Source: Bacteroidales bacterium (GTDB lineage Bacteria; Bacteroidota; Bacteroidia; Bacteroidales; UBA932). Taken from it: a DNA stretch of 57,604 bases. Within the stretch, counting starts at the first letter, position 1. Every line of letters starts with the position of its first letter. Below are positions 48,658-57,506 of this stretch, one piece after another. Made by a program: the position numbers and the translations under genes. The stretch is from positions 1-57,604 of the forward strand of contig SUYV01000007.1 of NCBI GenBank assembly GCA_015060255.1, read 5' to 3'. The notes under the pieces were generated by a model. It was not told where the DNA came from. It searched no databases and saw nothing but the letters and a program-made list of their open reading frames with translations.

Positions 48658-49991
48658 AAAGGATAATATACATTGCAATTGCTGCACTGGCGCTCTCCAG
48701 CTGCGGACTTTACAAGCAGTATGAGCGCGAGGAGATGCACTTCGTGGACAGCCTCTACAGGAGGATGAACGTGCCGCAGGACAGCATATCGACCGGTTCG
48801 ATAGCATGGGACCGCATTTTCACAGACCCTATCCTGCATGAATGGATACAGGATGGGCTGGCCTACAATACAGACCTGAATGTCGCAAGACTTAAAGTCA
48901 AGGAAGCCGAGGCGGCTCTGCTTGCCGCAAGGTGGGCATTGCTCCCGGGCGCTGACTTCAGCGCGCAGGGAGGTCTGCCAGGCCAGTTCTCGGCAAGCAT
49001 CGGTGCCAGCTGGCAGACCGACATATTCGGAGGACTGCGCAACGCGAAGCGCAGGGCGCAGGCTGCCCTGGAGCAGAGTGAGGCATACAGGCAGGCCGTC
49101 CAGACCCAGCTTGTAGCCACCATCGCCAACAGCTACTACACTCTGCTCATGCTCGACGAGCAGTTGAGCATCAGCACCAGGACAAAGAACACCTGGGAGG
49201 AGAGCATCAGGACACTCGAAGCCCTCAAACGTGCCGGAAAGACCAACGAGGCGGCCGTGCTTCAGGCCAAGGCCAACAAGCTGAGTGTCGAAGCTAGCAT
49301 TCTCACTCTTGAGAAGGAGATCCTCGCTGTGGAGAATTCATTCTGCGCGCTGCTCGGCATAGTGCCTATGCCTGTGGAAAGAAGCAGCATGGCCATGCAG
49401 GAACTTCCGGCGACACTCTCTGCCGGCGTGCCGCTCGACCTGCTCAGCAGACGCCCTGACGTCCGACATGCCGAGCTCGCCCTCGCCCAGACATTCTACT
49501 CGGTCAACTCCGCCAGAGCGTCATTCTATCCGAACATCACTCTCAGCGGAGCGATCGGATGGACAACAGGCAACGGAAACATAGCCCTCGATCCGGGCAG
49601 CCTCATAGCAAACTTCATAGCAGGACTCACCCAGCCGATATTCGGCCGCGGCGTCAACAAGGCCCGTCTCCAGGCTGCACAGGCGCAGCACGAGCAGGCG
49701 GCCTACCTCTTCCGCCAGAGCCTCCTGGATGCCGGAGTCGAAGTCAACAATGCTCTGACCATGTGGCAGACAGCCAAGAAACGCGTCGAGCTGGACAAGA
49801 AGCAGGTCCTCAACCTGCAGGCCGCCGTATGGAACACCCAGCTCCTCATGAAGCACGGAAACGCAGACTATCTGGAAGTCCTCACAGCCCAGAAGAACCT
49901 TCTGCAGGCAGAGCTTACAGAGGCTTCAGACAGGTTTGACGAGGTCCAGAGCGTCATCAATCTATATCAGGCCCTCGGTGGAGGATACTAG
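48654..49991 (+). CDS. RND efflux outer membrane channel (NodT/OprM-type lipoprotein)
   Basis: A 445-residue predicted lipoprotein (IAALALSSCGLYKQYE) of the outer membrane factor family. Two related halves with long helices (NTDLNVARLKVKEAEAALLAAR; QAAQAQHEQAAYLFRQSLLDAGVEVNNALT) and the typical VPLDLLSRRPDVRHAELAL, FYPNITLSGAIG and LTQPIFGRG motifs are present. As a trimer it forms the exit duct for the pump encoded just before it. No regulator is encoded in the operon; the operator-like repeats upstream may bind one encoded elsewhere or the product of 43721-44275. Confidence 0.95.
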   Translation: MKRIIYIAIAALALSSCGLYKQYEREEMHFVDSLYRRMNVPQDSISTGSIAWDRIFTDPILHEWIQDGLAYNTDLNVARLKVKEAEAALLAARWALLPGADFSAQGGLPGQFSASIGASWQTDIFGGLRNAKRRAQAALEQSEAYRQAVQTQLVATIANSYYTLLMLDEQLSISTRTKNTWEESIRTLEALKRAGKTNEAAVLQAKANKLSVEASILTLEKEILAVENSFCALLGIVPMPVERSSMAMQELPATLSAGVPLDLLSRRPDVRHAELALAQTFYSVNSARASFYPNITLSGAIGWTTGNGNIALDPGSLIANFIAGLTQPIFGRGVNKARLQAAQAQHEQAAYLFRQSLLDAGVEVNNALTMWQTAKKRVELDKKQVLNLQAAVWNTQLLMKHGNADYLEVLTAQKNLLQAELTEASDRFDEVQSVINLYQALGGGY

Positions 49992-50009
49992 GTAGCAAGA
50001 AACCTATTA

Positions 50010-50041
50010 TTTGGATATTTTGATATATATTCATATATTTG
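50010..50041 (+). promoter_or_regulatory. Complete Bacteroidetes-type promoter for the 50077 lipoprotein gene
   Basis: TTTG (50010-50013), 20 nt, then TATATTTG (50034-50041) match the TTTG / TAnnTTTG consensus with the expected spacing, 35 nt before the ATG. It is the best-formed promoter in the window. Confidence 0.65.
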
Positions 50042-50076
50042 AAAATTATTCGCATTTTTCTTAAAACAAATACGAT

Positions 50077-51501
50077 ATGAAGAAATTTTTTATGTTAACA
50101 GCGATCGCAGCAGTCACATTCGGACTCCTCGGCTGCGAAAAGGATCCTCAAAATGATGGAACAAAACCAGGTGGTGACCCATCAAAGCCATCAACTGAGT
50201 ACACAGAAAATCTTACTTTCACTCTTGAAGTAGCTGAAGTCGAGGCTGACCAGGCAAAGATCAAAGTTGAGCACAATGGTACTACAAAAGACACATGGTA
50301 CGGTTTTGCTACAACAGAGACTGACATTGAAAAAGCAATCGAGGACATCCTGGCAGAAGGAAACGTCACTCTTAAGAAGACGACAAAAACTACAATGACA
50401 GTAAGAAACCTCGAGCCTGAAACCGAGTATACATTCGTAGCCGTAGGTATCACTGCTGACGGCAAGACATTCAGTGAGCCTGCTACTGTGAAGTTCACTA
50501 CTGCAAAAGGAGATGTTGAATATGCTGAGAACGCAGCGTGGACCATTTCATACATAGGCGATTACGAGCAGGAGGGACAGTTATACACACACGTAGCTGT
50601 GCTGGAGTCTACAGATGAAAATCCATACTTCCTTACAGCTTGGCCAAAAGAAGCATTCGACCAGACAGGCATTAAGGCTGTAGCTGAAGCAGAAATCGGC
50701 AGCTGGCTTGAATATTTGAGCGGAAGTCAATATACATTTGCAGATGTCCTTACAGTTGGAAGCACCATGGAGACTTTTGCTGATGTCATTGATACACAGT
50801 ACGGTCTTGATTGGTATATAATTGCTATTGGAGCTGACGAAGAAGGAAACGCAACCGGTCTTTATGCAATTTCTGACTTGATCACAATCGTAGAGGAAGA
50901 GATGACTCCAGAGTATGAAGCATGGCTTGGAGACTGGACATTCACAGGAGCCAACAACCTCACACAGACTGTTACATTCTCTAAAGGATCCGCAAACAAG
51001 ACATTCAAGATGACAGGTTATGAAGGTCAGGCAGACCTGGAAGTAATCGTACTTTGGGACGCAGAGAACCAGTACTGGCAGATTAATAACCAAAAACTCG
51101 GAACTTACAACTTCGGTGCGGATGGGGATGGCGACATCTATTTTATCGGCAAGGACGTTGAAGGTAATCTGTTCCTCAACGAAATTCCTATATGCGTAGG
51201 TGGAATGCTTGAAGATGGAACAATGGCATGTCTCCCATTCGAAGGAGAACTTGAAATGCAAGACGGATCTACTTTCCCATATGTTGTAAATGATATGCTC
51301 TTCGTTGCATACTTTGCATCAGACAACAGTCTTTCATATATCTCAGGTACATTCCAGACAGGATACCCTACATTCCCTATGACAATCACTCCTGCTGCAA
51401 GAACCTCAACTCATTCAGTGAAGAAATTCAAGAGCGGTATTGACTTCAGCAAGATGCCTATGACACTCAAGAGCTATCCTTCGAATCTTACCATTCGCTA
51501 A
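50077..51501 (+). CDS. Lipoprotein with fibronectin III-like domain, function unknown
   Basis: A 474-residue predicted lipoprotein (VTFGLLGCEKDPQND). After a Gly/Pro/Lys-rich tether, residues about 45-145 form an Fn3-like domain (LEVAEVEADQAKIKVEHNG…VRNLEPETEYTFVAVGITADGKTFSEPATVKFTT). Residues about 150-280 and 285-440 are further beta-rich domains (WLGDWTFTGANNLTQTVTFSKGSANKTFKMTGY resembles a lipocalin-like opening). This layout is common among uncharacterised Bacteroidetes surface lipoproteins. It stands alone, with its own good promoter and a terminator behind it. Confidence 0.85.
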   Translation: MKKFFMLTAIAAVTFGLLGCEKDPQNDGTKPGGDPSKPSTEYTENLTFTLEVAEVEADQAKIKVEHNGTTKDTWYGFATTETDIEKAIEDILAEGNVTLKKTTKTTMTVRNLEPETEYTFVAVGITADGKTFSEPATVKFTTAKGDVEYAENAAWTISYIGDYEQEGQLYTHVAVLESTDENPYFLTAWPKEAFDQTGIKAVAEAEIGSWLEYLSGSQYTFADVLTVGSTMETFADVIDTQYGLDWYIIAIGADEEGNATGLYAISDLITIVEEEMTPEYEAWLGDWTFTGANNLTQTVTFSKGSANKTFKMTGYEGQADLEVIVLWDAENQYWQINNQKLGTYNFGADGDGDIYFIGKDVEGNLFLNEIPICVGGMLEDGTMACLPFEGELEMQDGSTFPYVVNDMLFVAYFASDNSLSYISGTFQTGYPTFPMTITPAARTSTHSVKKFKSGIDFSKMPMTLKSYPSNLTIR

Positions 51502-51521
51502 GATAGATTCACAATCATAGC

Positions 51522-51551
51522 AGCGCCCGGCCTCCCTGGAGGCCGGGCGCT
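51522..51551 (+). terminator. Intrinsic terminator after the 50077 lipoprotein gene
   Basis: A near-perfect GC-rich hairpin with 14-nt arms (AGCGCCCGGCCTCC paired with its complement) and almost no loop is followed by TTTGTTTTTG. It lies 20 nt after the stop codon. Confidence 0.88.
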
Positions 51552-51597
51552 TTGTTTTTGCACGGATGTTGCCATGGGGCATTGAAAAAGGTTTGCT

Positions 51598-52773
51598 ATG
51601 ACAACGCTCGTTAAATGGCTCGGTGACATACTTACCGGAAAGATGGGGATGTCGCAAGGCTTTGCAAATATTCTGGATGACGCTATAGTCATCACAGTCC
51701 TCACAGCATTCTGCATCGGCCTCAACTGGCTCCTGCAGAGCATATTCAGATGGATCTCGGAACGCAGCAACAAGTTCAAGAAATCCAAGTGGCATGCAAT
51801 CCTGGTGCGGCGCAAGCTAGCGCACCATGCACTTCTTCTCATACCGGGCATATTCTTCTACATACTTGTATGGATAGGATTCGGACGCAATAACGAAATG
51901 GTCAGGGTGCTGCATCGCATAGATGTCGTATATCTGATCATTGTGGTCATAATGATCTGCAACGCGCTTCTCTCCACTGCTCTTGACATATACAACAAGA
52001 CTGACAAGCACAAGACACATCCGCTGCAGGGAGTCGTACAGGCCCTGAAGGTGGTTATTTACTTTGTCGGTGGCATCATCATAGTAGCCGTCGTCATAGA
52101 CAAGTCTCCGGTCGTCCTGCTGACCGGCCTGGGAGCATCTGCTGCAGTGCTGATGCTCATATTCAAGGACAGCATACTGGGATTTGTGGCCGGCGTGCAG
52201 CTGGCGCAGAACAATATGGTCCGTCTGGGAGACTGGATCCAGATGCCGGACGGCACCGCAAACGGCACGGTGGAGGAGATCACTCTGAACACCGTAAAGG
52301 TACGCAACTGGGACAACACTCTGACGATGATTCCACCATACACTCTGGTCAGCACCCCGTTCAAGAACTGGCGCGGAATGCAGGAAAGCGGAGGCCGCCG
52401 GGCAGACAAATGCATATACATAGACATGACCAGCCTCGAAATATGCACAGATGAAACTCTCGAAAAAGTACGGCAGGAATTCCCGATAATGGCCGACCGC
52501 CTTTCAGTTCTCGAGACGAAGGAATTCACCACCAACGTTCAGTTATACAGGGCATACATAGAGACCTACCTGCGCCAGCATCCCGACGTAAACGCCGACC
52601 TGGACATCATAGTAACACAAAAGGAGGCCACTGCATATGGCCTCCCTATAGAAGTATATTTCTTCACCAGGATAAAGACATGGGCGATCTACGAAAGACA
52701 GCAGTCGGACATATTCGACCACCTGATGACCATGGCCTCTGAGTTTGGGCTCCGCATCTACCAGCGCCCGTGA
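51598..52773 (+). CDS. MscS-family mechanosensitive channel (YbdG-like)
   Basis: A 391-residue inner membrane protein with an N-terminal helix pair, three or more further helices and the MscS pore segment VVLLTGLGASAAVLMLIFKDSILGFVAGVQLAQNNMVRLGDWIQMP, whose Gly/Ala pattern lines the pore. The beta-domain (GTVEEITLNTVKVRNWDNTLTMIPPYTLVS) follows, and the extended C-terminus with YRAYIETYLRQHP resembles the YbdG/MscM branch. Such channels release solutes on hypo-osmotic shock. It begins 46 nt after the terminator and ends 3 nt before the convergent aroC. Confidence 0.93.
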   Translation: MTTLVKWLGDILTGKMGMSQGFANILDDAIVITVLTAFCIGLNWLLQSIFRWISERSNKFKKSKWHAILVRRKLAHHALLLIPGIFFYILVWIGFGRNNEMVRVLHRIDVVYLIIVVIMICNALLSTALDIYNKTDKHKTHPLQGVVQALKVVIYFVGGIIIVAVVIDKSPVVLLTGLGASAAVLMLIFKDSILGFVAGVQLAQNNMVRLGDWIQMPDGTANGTVEEITLNTVKVRNWDNTLTMIPPYTLVSTPFKNWRGMQESGGRRADKCIYIDMTSLEICTDETLEKVRQEFPIMADRLSVLETKEFTTNVQLYRAYIETYLRQHPDVNADLDIIVTQKEATAYGLPIEVYFFTRIKTWAIYERQQSDIFDHLMTMASEFGLRIYQRP

Positions 52774-52775
52774 CG

Positions 52776-53837
52776 CTATTTCATGGCGACGAGATCTGCG
52801 AGTGCTATGGCGGTCATTGCTTCGACTATGACCGGCGTGCGGAGGGCGAAGCATACGTCGTGACGGCCCTTGACCGCCAGGGTGTCCATCTCGCCTATCT
52901 GGAAATTGAATGTCTGCTGCGGGCGGCTGATGCTTGATGTCGGTTTGAATGCCACGCGGAAGACTATCGGAGCGCCGTTGGTTATGCCGCCGTTCACTCC
53001 GCCGGCACCGTTCTTCAGAGGGCGTCCGTCCGGGCCTATCGGATCGTTATGCTCAGAGCCTCTCATTGCAGCAGCATTGAATCCGTCGCCGAACTCTATG
53101 CCGCGCACGCCCGGAATCGAGAATATGGCATGTGATATGACTGACTCCACGCTGTCCCAGAACGGCTCACCATAACCGAGGTCAATATCCGGCACTACAC
53201 ATTCCACAACGGCTCCGATGCTGTCGCCGTCCTTGATGGCCTGCTCCAGAACCTTCTGCGCCTCCCCTGTCATTTCGAGCGGCCCTCCTGTCATTTCAAG
53301 CGGCCCTCCTGTCATTTCGAGCGAAGTCGAGAAATCTACTCCCCCCATCTCCACAATCCTGGCATTGACCTCATTAACCGGAGCATCATCCAGAATAGTA
53401 GCGTCAGCAAGCACCTTCTTTGCGACAACGCCGGCCGCCACTATCGGAAGCGTCAGTCTTCCGGAGAAGTGGCCGCTGCCACGCGGATCCTGGCAGTCAT
53501 CCCACTTGATTGCTGCCGTGAGGTCTGCATGGCCGGGACGTGGCATGGCGGCGAACTGCTCATAGTCGGAAGAATGAGTATTGTTGTTCTTGAACACTAT
53601 AGCAAGCGGGGCACCTGTCGTATGTCCCTCGAACATACCGCTAACGATCTGCGGCTTGTCCTCCTCCACGCGCGGAGTCGTGCCCTTGGCACCACTCTTC
53701 CTGCGCAGGATGTCCTGCTCGAAGTCCTGCTCGGACAGTTCCAGTCCCGCAGGGACGCCGTCCAGCACGACGCCTATAAGCTCGCCGTGCGACTCTCCGA
53801 AAATGCTCACTCTGAACTTTCTTCCAAAACTGTTCAT
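52776..53837 (-). CDS. aroC: Chorismate synthase carrying a repeat-derived insert
   Basis: A 353-residue enzyme that converts 5-enolpyruvylshikimate-3-phosphate to chorismate with reduced FMN. Family signatures are present: FRVSIFGESHGELIGVVLDGVPAGL, MPRPGHADLTAAIKW, DPRGSGHFSGRLT, RGSEHND and KPTSSISRPQQTFN. In the variable segment after the RIVEMGGVDF stretch there is a repetitive run (STSLEMTGGPLEMTGGPLEMTGE), encoded by one full antisense hairpin leader element plus two 21-nt partial copies. The frame is intact and the active-site motifs lie outside, so the enzyme is likely functional. It is the last gene of the aroB, aroDA, aroC operon. Confidence 0.95.
   Translation of the reverse strand: MNSFGRKFRVSIFGESHGELIGVVLDGVPAGLELSEQDFEQDILRRKSGAKGTTPRVEEDKPQIVSGMFEGHTTGAPLAIVFKNNNTHSSDYEQFAAMPRPGHADLTAAIKWDDCQDPRGSGHFSGRLTLPIVAAGVVAKKVLADATILDDAPVNEVNARIVEMGGVDFSTSLEMTGGPLEMTGGPLEMTGEAQKVLEQAIKDGDSIGAVVECVVPDIDLGYGEPFWDSVESVISHAIFSIPGVRGIEFGDGFNAAAMRGSEHNDPIGPDGRPLKNGAGGVNGGITNGAPIVFRVAFKPTSSISRPQQTFNFQIGEMDTLAVKGRHDVCFALRTPVIVEAMTAIALADLVAMK
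53266..53337 (+). repeat. Hairpin element, copy 6, with two truncated 21-nt copies inside aroC
   Basis: Units at 53266-53286 and 53287-53307 (CCTGTCATTTC, then AGCGGCCCT after G or A) differ at one base. A third unit from 53308 continues as a full 28-nt element, 53310-53337, ending GTCGAGAAATCT. Relative to aroC the element is antisense. The 21-nt units encode a 7-residue repeat (GPLEMTG) and so preserve frame. Confidence 0.9.
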
Positions 53838-53873
53838 ATCACTTGTTTCCTATATTACAAACTTACGTTATGC

Positions 53874-55940
53874 CTAATCGCTGGACGCGACCGTCTCGAA
53901 GGTCTGCTGAAAGTCCGGGAAGGACTTCGATACGCAGGCTTCGTCGTCTATGACGATCGGGCTGTCTGCTCCGAGGGCGGCAACCTTCAGGGCCATGACC
54001 ATGCGATGGTCGTGGTGGGAAGTATACGCCCCGCCCTTGAGCATGTTTCCTGTCAGAAGTCTATGCGTGAGGGTATGTCCCTCAATGACCATTTCATCAC
54101 CTTCTATGGACGCTTTGACTCCCATCTGGTTCAGCATCTCGAGAATCGCTTTTGCCCTGTCGCTCTCTTTGTTGGCCAGGCGGCCGACGCCGGCGAGGCG
54201 GCTGGTGCCATGGCAGAATGCGGCCAGCACCGAGATGATCGGGAAGAGGTCAGGACAGTTTGACGCGTCCACGCTGAACGCCTTAAGAGGTGCCCTCTGG
54301 GCTGTTATATTGCCTGTGTCGCCGTCAAGCTGCGAAAGGCTGGCTCCGGCATCCATGAGTATGTCCATCACGGAAAGGTCTGCCTGAAGGGATGTCGTGT
54401 CGAGTCCCTGCAGTTCGGTCTTGCCGAATATTGCTCCCGCCACAAGGAAATTGGCAGCTGCGCTCCAATCACCTTCCAGGTCTATGTCTGCCGCCTTGTA
54501 TTTCTGTCCTCCCTTGACCTTGAAGACCATTTCAGTACACAGCGACCAGTCTCCGTCCGACTCGAGAAAGTCTCTTCCGCCAAGCATGTCGTTGCCGATC
54601 CTGATGCCGAACTTCTTGAGGACTTCGAGGGTTATGAACATGTATGGAATGCTCTTGGGCTCATGTACTATGAGCGATGAGTTGCGTTCTGCAAACGGCA
54701 GGGCCATCAGTAGGCCCGAAATGAGCTGGGAGCCGTGCTTGCCGGAGATCTCGGCACGGCCGGCCTTCAGCGGGCCTGTCGCGGTCAGAGGCACGCATAC
54801 CGGCGCTTCATCGTCTTCGCGGATGATCCTGGCGTCGAATGCCTCGAGGATTTCCTTTGCTCCTGTCAGAGGACGGCCCAGAAGGGTCTTCTCACCAGTG
54901 AAATGCACAGGACCCTGGCAGAGCTGGGTCATGAGAGGAATCATCATCCTGGTAAGCAGGCCCGACTCTCCTACGTGGAGAGTATATTCGTCTGCGCCCA
55001 TGCTGCCGAGGTGTGCAGCTATACCCTTGATGGTCAATGATGTACCATCAACCGACACCTCCGCTCCGAGGTTGCGTGCAACCTGCAGCGCAGCCTCATT
55101 GTCTCCACATGGGGTATATCCTTTCAGATGTGATATGCCATCTGCCAATGCCGCAGCGATTATTGCTCTCTGCGCAAAACTCTTGGACACAGGCATCTGC
55201 AATGCCTCGCTGTTTATGAACCCGAAACCGCCATACACAGCCTTGCGGAGCTCCTCTGCAGGCCACTGGCCCGGAGCTGCCGATTCTTCTTCCGACAATG
55301 CAGCATATGTATATGGAGCACCATATTTCAGGCAGTCCAGACGGGACTGACGTCCCTCTTCTCCCATGCAGAATGCTATCAGCGAGCCTTCCGGAAGGTC
55401 CTTCACTTCGTTGCGGAACCACCCGTAGAGCGACATCACCCTCTGCACATCCTCCTGGCTGCGTGCCGTAGTCACAATCTTGACCATGTCCGCTCCATGA
55501 TATATGCACTTCTCCACTATGGCCTTGAGGGCCTCCAGAGAGTCCGTGCCCTCGAAATCATGGTATGAACGTATGAATATGGTACCGTTTTCATGGGCTG
55601 CATTGCGCACCCTCTTGGACATCTGCTTCGGCGCTTCGAGTTCCACATCCACATAACGGGCTCCGGCCTCTATGGCCCTGACGAGCCTGCGCTCGGCGAT
55701 CTGCATCGCCTTCACCTCGCGGCTCTGCGCCGTCAGAGACTCGTCCTGCAGAGACGGCTCCGTACGCATCACATCAGCTATGCGGCAGGTTGCCACAAGA
55801 GGCACATCAGATGTGAACACATCCTCCACCTCTCTTGTTGACAACTCGCACCTGTCCAGACGGATCTCCGCCATCTCACACTGCTCCAGAGCCTGAAGTA
55901 TCTGCTCTGCGGTCTTGTTCTGTATTGTTGTACAAATCAT
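53874..55940 (-). CDS. aroD-aroA: Fused 3-dehydroquinate dehydratase (type I) and EPSP synthase
   Basis: A 688-residue bifunctional protein starting at ATG 55940 (MICTTIQNKTAEQI); an in-frame start at 55982 would overlap aroB and is less likely. Residues 1-215 are a type I dehydroquinase with His127 (RSYHDFEGT) and the Schiff-base Lys154 (DMVKIVTTA), 27 residues apart as in the E. coli enzyme. Residues about 240-688 are EPSP synthase (MPVSKSFAQRAIIAAAL with Lys253; GKHGSQLISGLLMALPFA; EGDWSAAANFLVAGA; HHDHRMVMALKVAAL; ACVSKSFPDFQQTF). The usual PGSKS is PVSKS here, and the GNAGTxxR motif is GESGLLTR, so the synthase half is divergent. Two non-adjacent shikimate steps are joined in one cytoplasmic protein. 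Confidence 0.92.
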   Translation of the reverse strand: MICTTIQNKTAEQILQALEQCEMAEIRLDRCELSTREVEDVFTSDVPLVATCRIADVMRTEPSLQDESLTAQSREVKAMQIAERRLVRAIEAGARYVDVELEAPKQMSKRVRNAAHENGTIFIRSYHDFEGTDSLEALKAIVEKCIYHGADMVKIVTTARSQEDVQRVMSLYGWFRNEVKDLPEGSLIAFCMGEEGRQSRLDCLKYGAPYTYAALSEEESAAPGQWPAEELRKAVYGGFGFINSEALQMPVSKSFAQRAIIAAALADGISHLKGYTPCGDNEAALQVARNLGAEVSVDGTSLTIKGIAAHLGSMGADEYTLHVGESGLLTRMMIPLMTQLCQGPVHFTGEKTLLGRPLTGAKEILEAFDARIIREDDEAPVCVPLTATGPLKAGRAEISGKHGSQLISGLLMALPFAERNSSLIVHEPKSIPYMFITLEVLKKFGIRIGNDMLGGRDFLESDGDWSLCTEMVFKVKGGQKYKAADIDLEGDWSAAANFLVAGAIFGKTELQGLDTTSLQADLSVMDILMDAGASLSQLDGDTGNITAQRAPLKAFSVDASNCPDLFPIISVLAAFCHGTSRLAGVGRLANKESDRAKAILEMLNQMGVKASIEGDEMVIEGHTLTHRLLTGNMLKGGAYTSHHDHRMVMALKVAALGADSPIVIDDEACVSKSFPDFQQTFETVASSD

Positions 55941-55965
55941 ATTCTCGTCGTTTTGAGCGGCGTAT

Positions 55966-57099
55966 TTATGCCAAGAGTGCAACCGCCTCCTCCACTGTCA
56001 TGTCGTGGATCACCACGTCACCGACTGCACGCGGCAGGACGAAATGCACCTTGCCGCCTTCCGCCTTCTTGTCCTTGCCCATCGCGTCTGCCATCTCGCG
56101 CACGCCGTATGGGCTCATCACCAGCAGCAGGCAGCTGTCCAGGTCCTTCTCAATCATGGTCGCGAACCCTTCCTCCGCCAGACCGAGCTTCTCCGCCAGA
56201 CGTGCCGCATATACCATTCCCAGGGCCACTGCATGGCCATGGTCGATATCATTATGCTGCTTATGGGCCAGGGCCTCGATCGCATGGGCGAACGTGTGGC
56301 CCAGGTTGAGCTTGCGTCGCTCCCCGCCCTCGAACTGGTCACGCGACACCACGCCGGCCTTCACCTTCGCAGCGGCCGCTATGAACGGCGTCAGCTCCGA
56401 CAGCCTCTCCGAAAGGATCTCCGGCCATTTCTCCATGCTGTAGCTGTATGTATTACCTTCTGCTGCCGCTATGAACTCCGAAGCCAGCCCTGCAAGAAGT
56501 TGCACGGCAGGCCTGTAATTGTCATTATCCTCTATGACGAATGTCTTCAGCATCTCAGCAGCACCTGCCTGGAACGCCTCCATAGGAAGGCTTTCCAGCA
56601 CCTGCGGGCATATGTATGTGAACTCCGGCTGGCGGATCGTTCCGAGCATATTCTTATAGCCTCCGAAATTCACTCCGGTCTTGCCTCCAATCGCCGCATC
56701 CACCTGCGCCAGGAGAGTCGTCGGCACATACGCAAAACGCACTCCCCTCTTATACAGCGACGCCGCAAAGCCCACCATGTCTGTGGTTATGCCGCCACCT
56801 ACCGCCAGCACGAGCGCGTCCCTGTCCGCGCCATTGTCCAGAAGCCATCCGCATATGTCCATCACGGTCTCCATGCTCTTTGCCTCCTCTGACACCTCCA
56901 GGAGCATTCCGGGCACTCCCCTGCGGTTGAGCATCTGCGACATTTCATAGGCTGCCGGGCACTGCATCGCCACATTGCTGTCCATCACCACATATACGCC
57001 CGCATACGGCTCGAGGCACGCCTCCAGCGCTTCTATGCCGTCCTCGACAATGATACGGCTTATGACCTCGTCTGCTGAATATATATTTATCTGATCCAT
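55966..57099 (-). CDS. aroB: 3-Dehydroquinate synthase
   Basis: A 377-residue NAD- and metal-dependent enzyme making 3-dehydroquinate from DAHP, the second shikimate step. Motifs include LVLAVGGGITTDMVGFAASLYKRGVRFAYVPTTLLAQVDAAIGGKTGVNFGGYKNMLG, with the zinc ligands in the GAAEMLK Glu, LGHTFAHAIE and HGHAVALGMVYA. The size is normal. It heads the operon aroB, aroD-aroA, aroC with 25 nt to the next start, and has a -7 box at 57121. Confidence 0.96.
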   Translation of the reverse strand: MDQINIYSADEVISRIIVEDGIEALEACLEPYAGVYVVMDSNVAMQCPAAYEMSQMLNRRGVPGMLLEVSEEAKSMETVMDICGWLLDNGADRDALVLAVGGGITTDMVGFAASLYKRGVRFAYVPTTLLAQVDAAIGGKTGVNFGGYKNMLGTIRQPEFTYICPQVLESLPMEAFQAGAAEMLKTFVIEDNDNYRPAVQLLAGLASEFIAAAEGNTYSYSMEKWPEILSERLSELTPFIAAAAKVKAGVVSRDQFEGGERRKLNLGHTFAHAIEALAHKQHNDIDHGHAVALGMVYAARLAEKLGLAEEGFATMIEKDLDSCLLLVMSPYGVREMADAMGKDKKAEGGKVHFVLPRAVGDVVIHDMTVEEAVALLA

Positions 57100-57120
57100 A
57101 TCTGAATGACTTACAATCTA

Positions 57121-57128
57121 CAAATATA
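57121..57128 (-). promoter_or_regulatory. -7 box (TATATTTG) for the aroB operon
   Basis: The minus strand reads TATATTTG, 21 nt before the aroB ATG at 57099. Confidence 0.5.
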
Positions 57129-57181
57129 CATAATTGCCGCCACCCATACCACAATAATTTTGCAATTTCCGAAAAATCCGA

Positions 57182-57189
57182 TACCTTTG
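57182..57189 (+). promoter_or_regulatory. -7 box (TACCTTTG), probable tRNA-Leu promoter
   Basis: TACCTTTG matches TAnnTTTG and faces the tRNA gene. About 146 nt lie between it and the tRNA, in which I see no gene. Confidence 0.4.
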
Positions 57190-57335
57190 CATTCCTTAAC
57201 CAGAAGGTCTATCCTTCCCGTGCTCACTTTCAGACCTGGCCAACGCGTCCGCTTCGCCGCTGCGCTTATGCTTTCAAGCCGCGCACAACGTCAATACGAA
57301 GCCAACCGCCCACAGGCAACCGAAACAGCACACCT

Positions 57336-57417
57336 GCCCGGATGGCGGAATCGGTAGACGCGCTGGTCTCAAACACCAGTGGAGCAATCCGTGCCGGTTC
57401 GATCCCGGCTCCGGGTA
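57336..57417 (+). tRNA. tRNA-Leu (CAA anticodon)
   Basis: An 82-nt cloverleaf. The acceptor arm GCCCGGA pairs with TCCGGGT, the D-arm contains GGTAGACGC, the anticodon stem CTGGT/ACCAG encloses CTCAAAC with anticodon CAA at 57430-40 bases earlier (57370-57372), a long class II variable arm follows, and the T-arm is CCGG-TTCGATC-CCGG. The discriminator is A at 57417 and CCA is not encoded. The long variable arm fits leucine. Confidence 0.95.
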
Positions 57418-57421
57418 CGAT

Positions 57422-57463
57422 ACAATCCTGTAAGCATTGATAGCCAATCGCTTACAGGATTGT
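57422..57463 (+). terminator. Strong hairpin after tRNA-Leu
   Basis: Perfect 14-nt arms (ACAATCCTGTAAGC at 57422 and its complement at 57450-57463) with a 14-nt loop are followed by CTTTTTA. It is best read as the tRNA transcription terminator. Behind it, 57487-57521 holds another inverted repeat (GGTCACTTTTG / CAAAAGGTGACC), and the sequence to the window end is A+T-rich. Confidence 0.8.
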
Positions 57464-57506
57464 CTTTTTATCAAAACCTCAAAAATGGTCACTTTTGGTC
57501 ACCGCA

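Noticed and set aside
46552..48839. Minus-strand frames of 150-190 codons opposite the RND pump
   Set aside because: They are His/Arg/Glu-rich mirror frames of the permease gene, without any recognisable motif.
57106..57357. 83-codon frame spanning the tRNA-Leu leader and gene
   Set aside because: It runs into the tRNA and shows no protein-like pattern.
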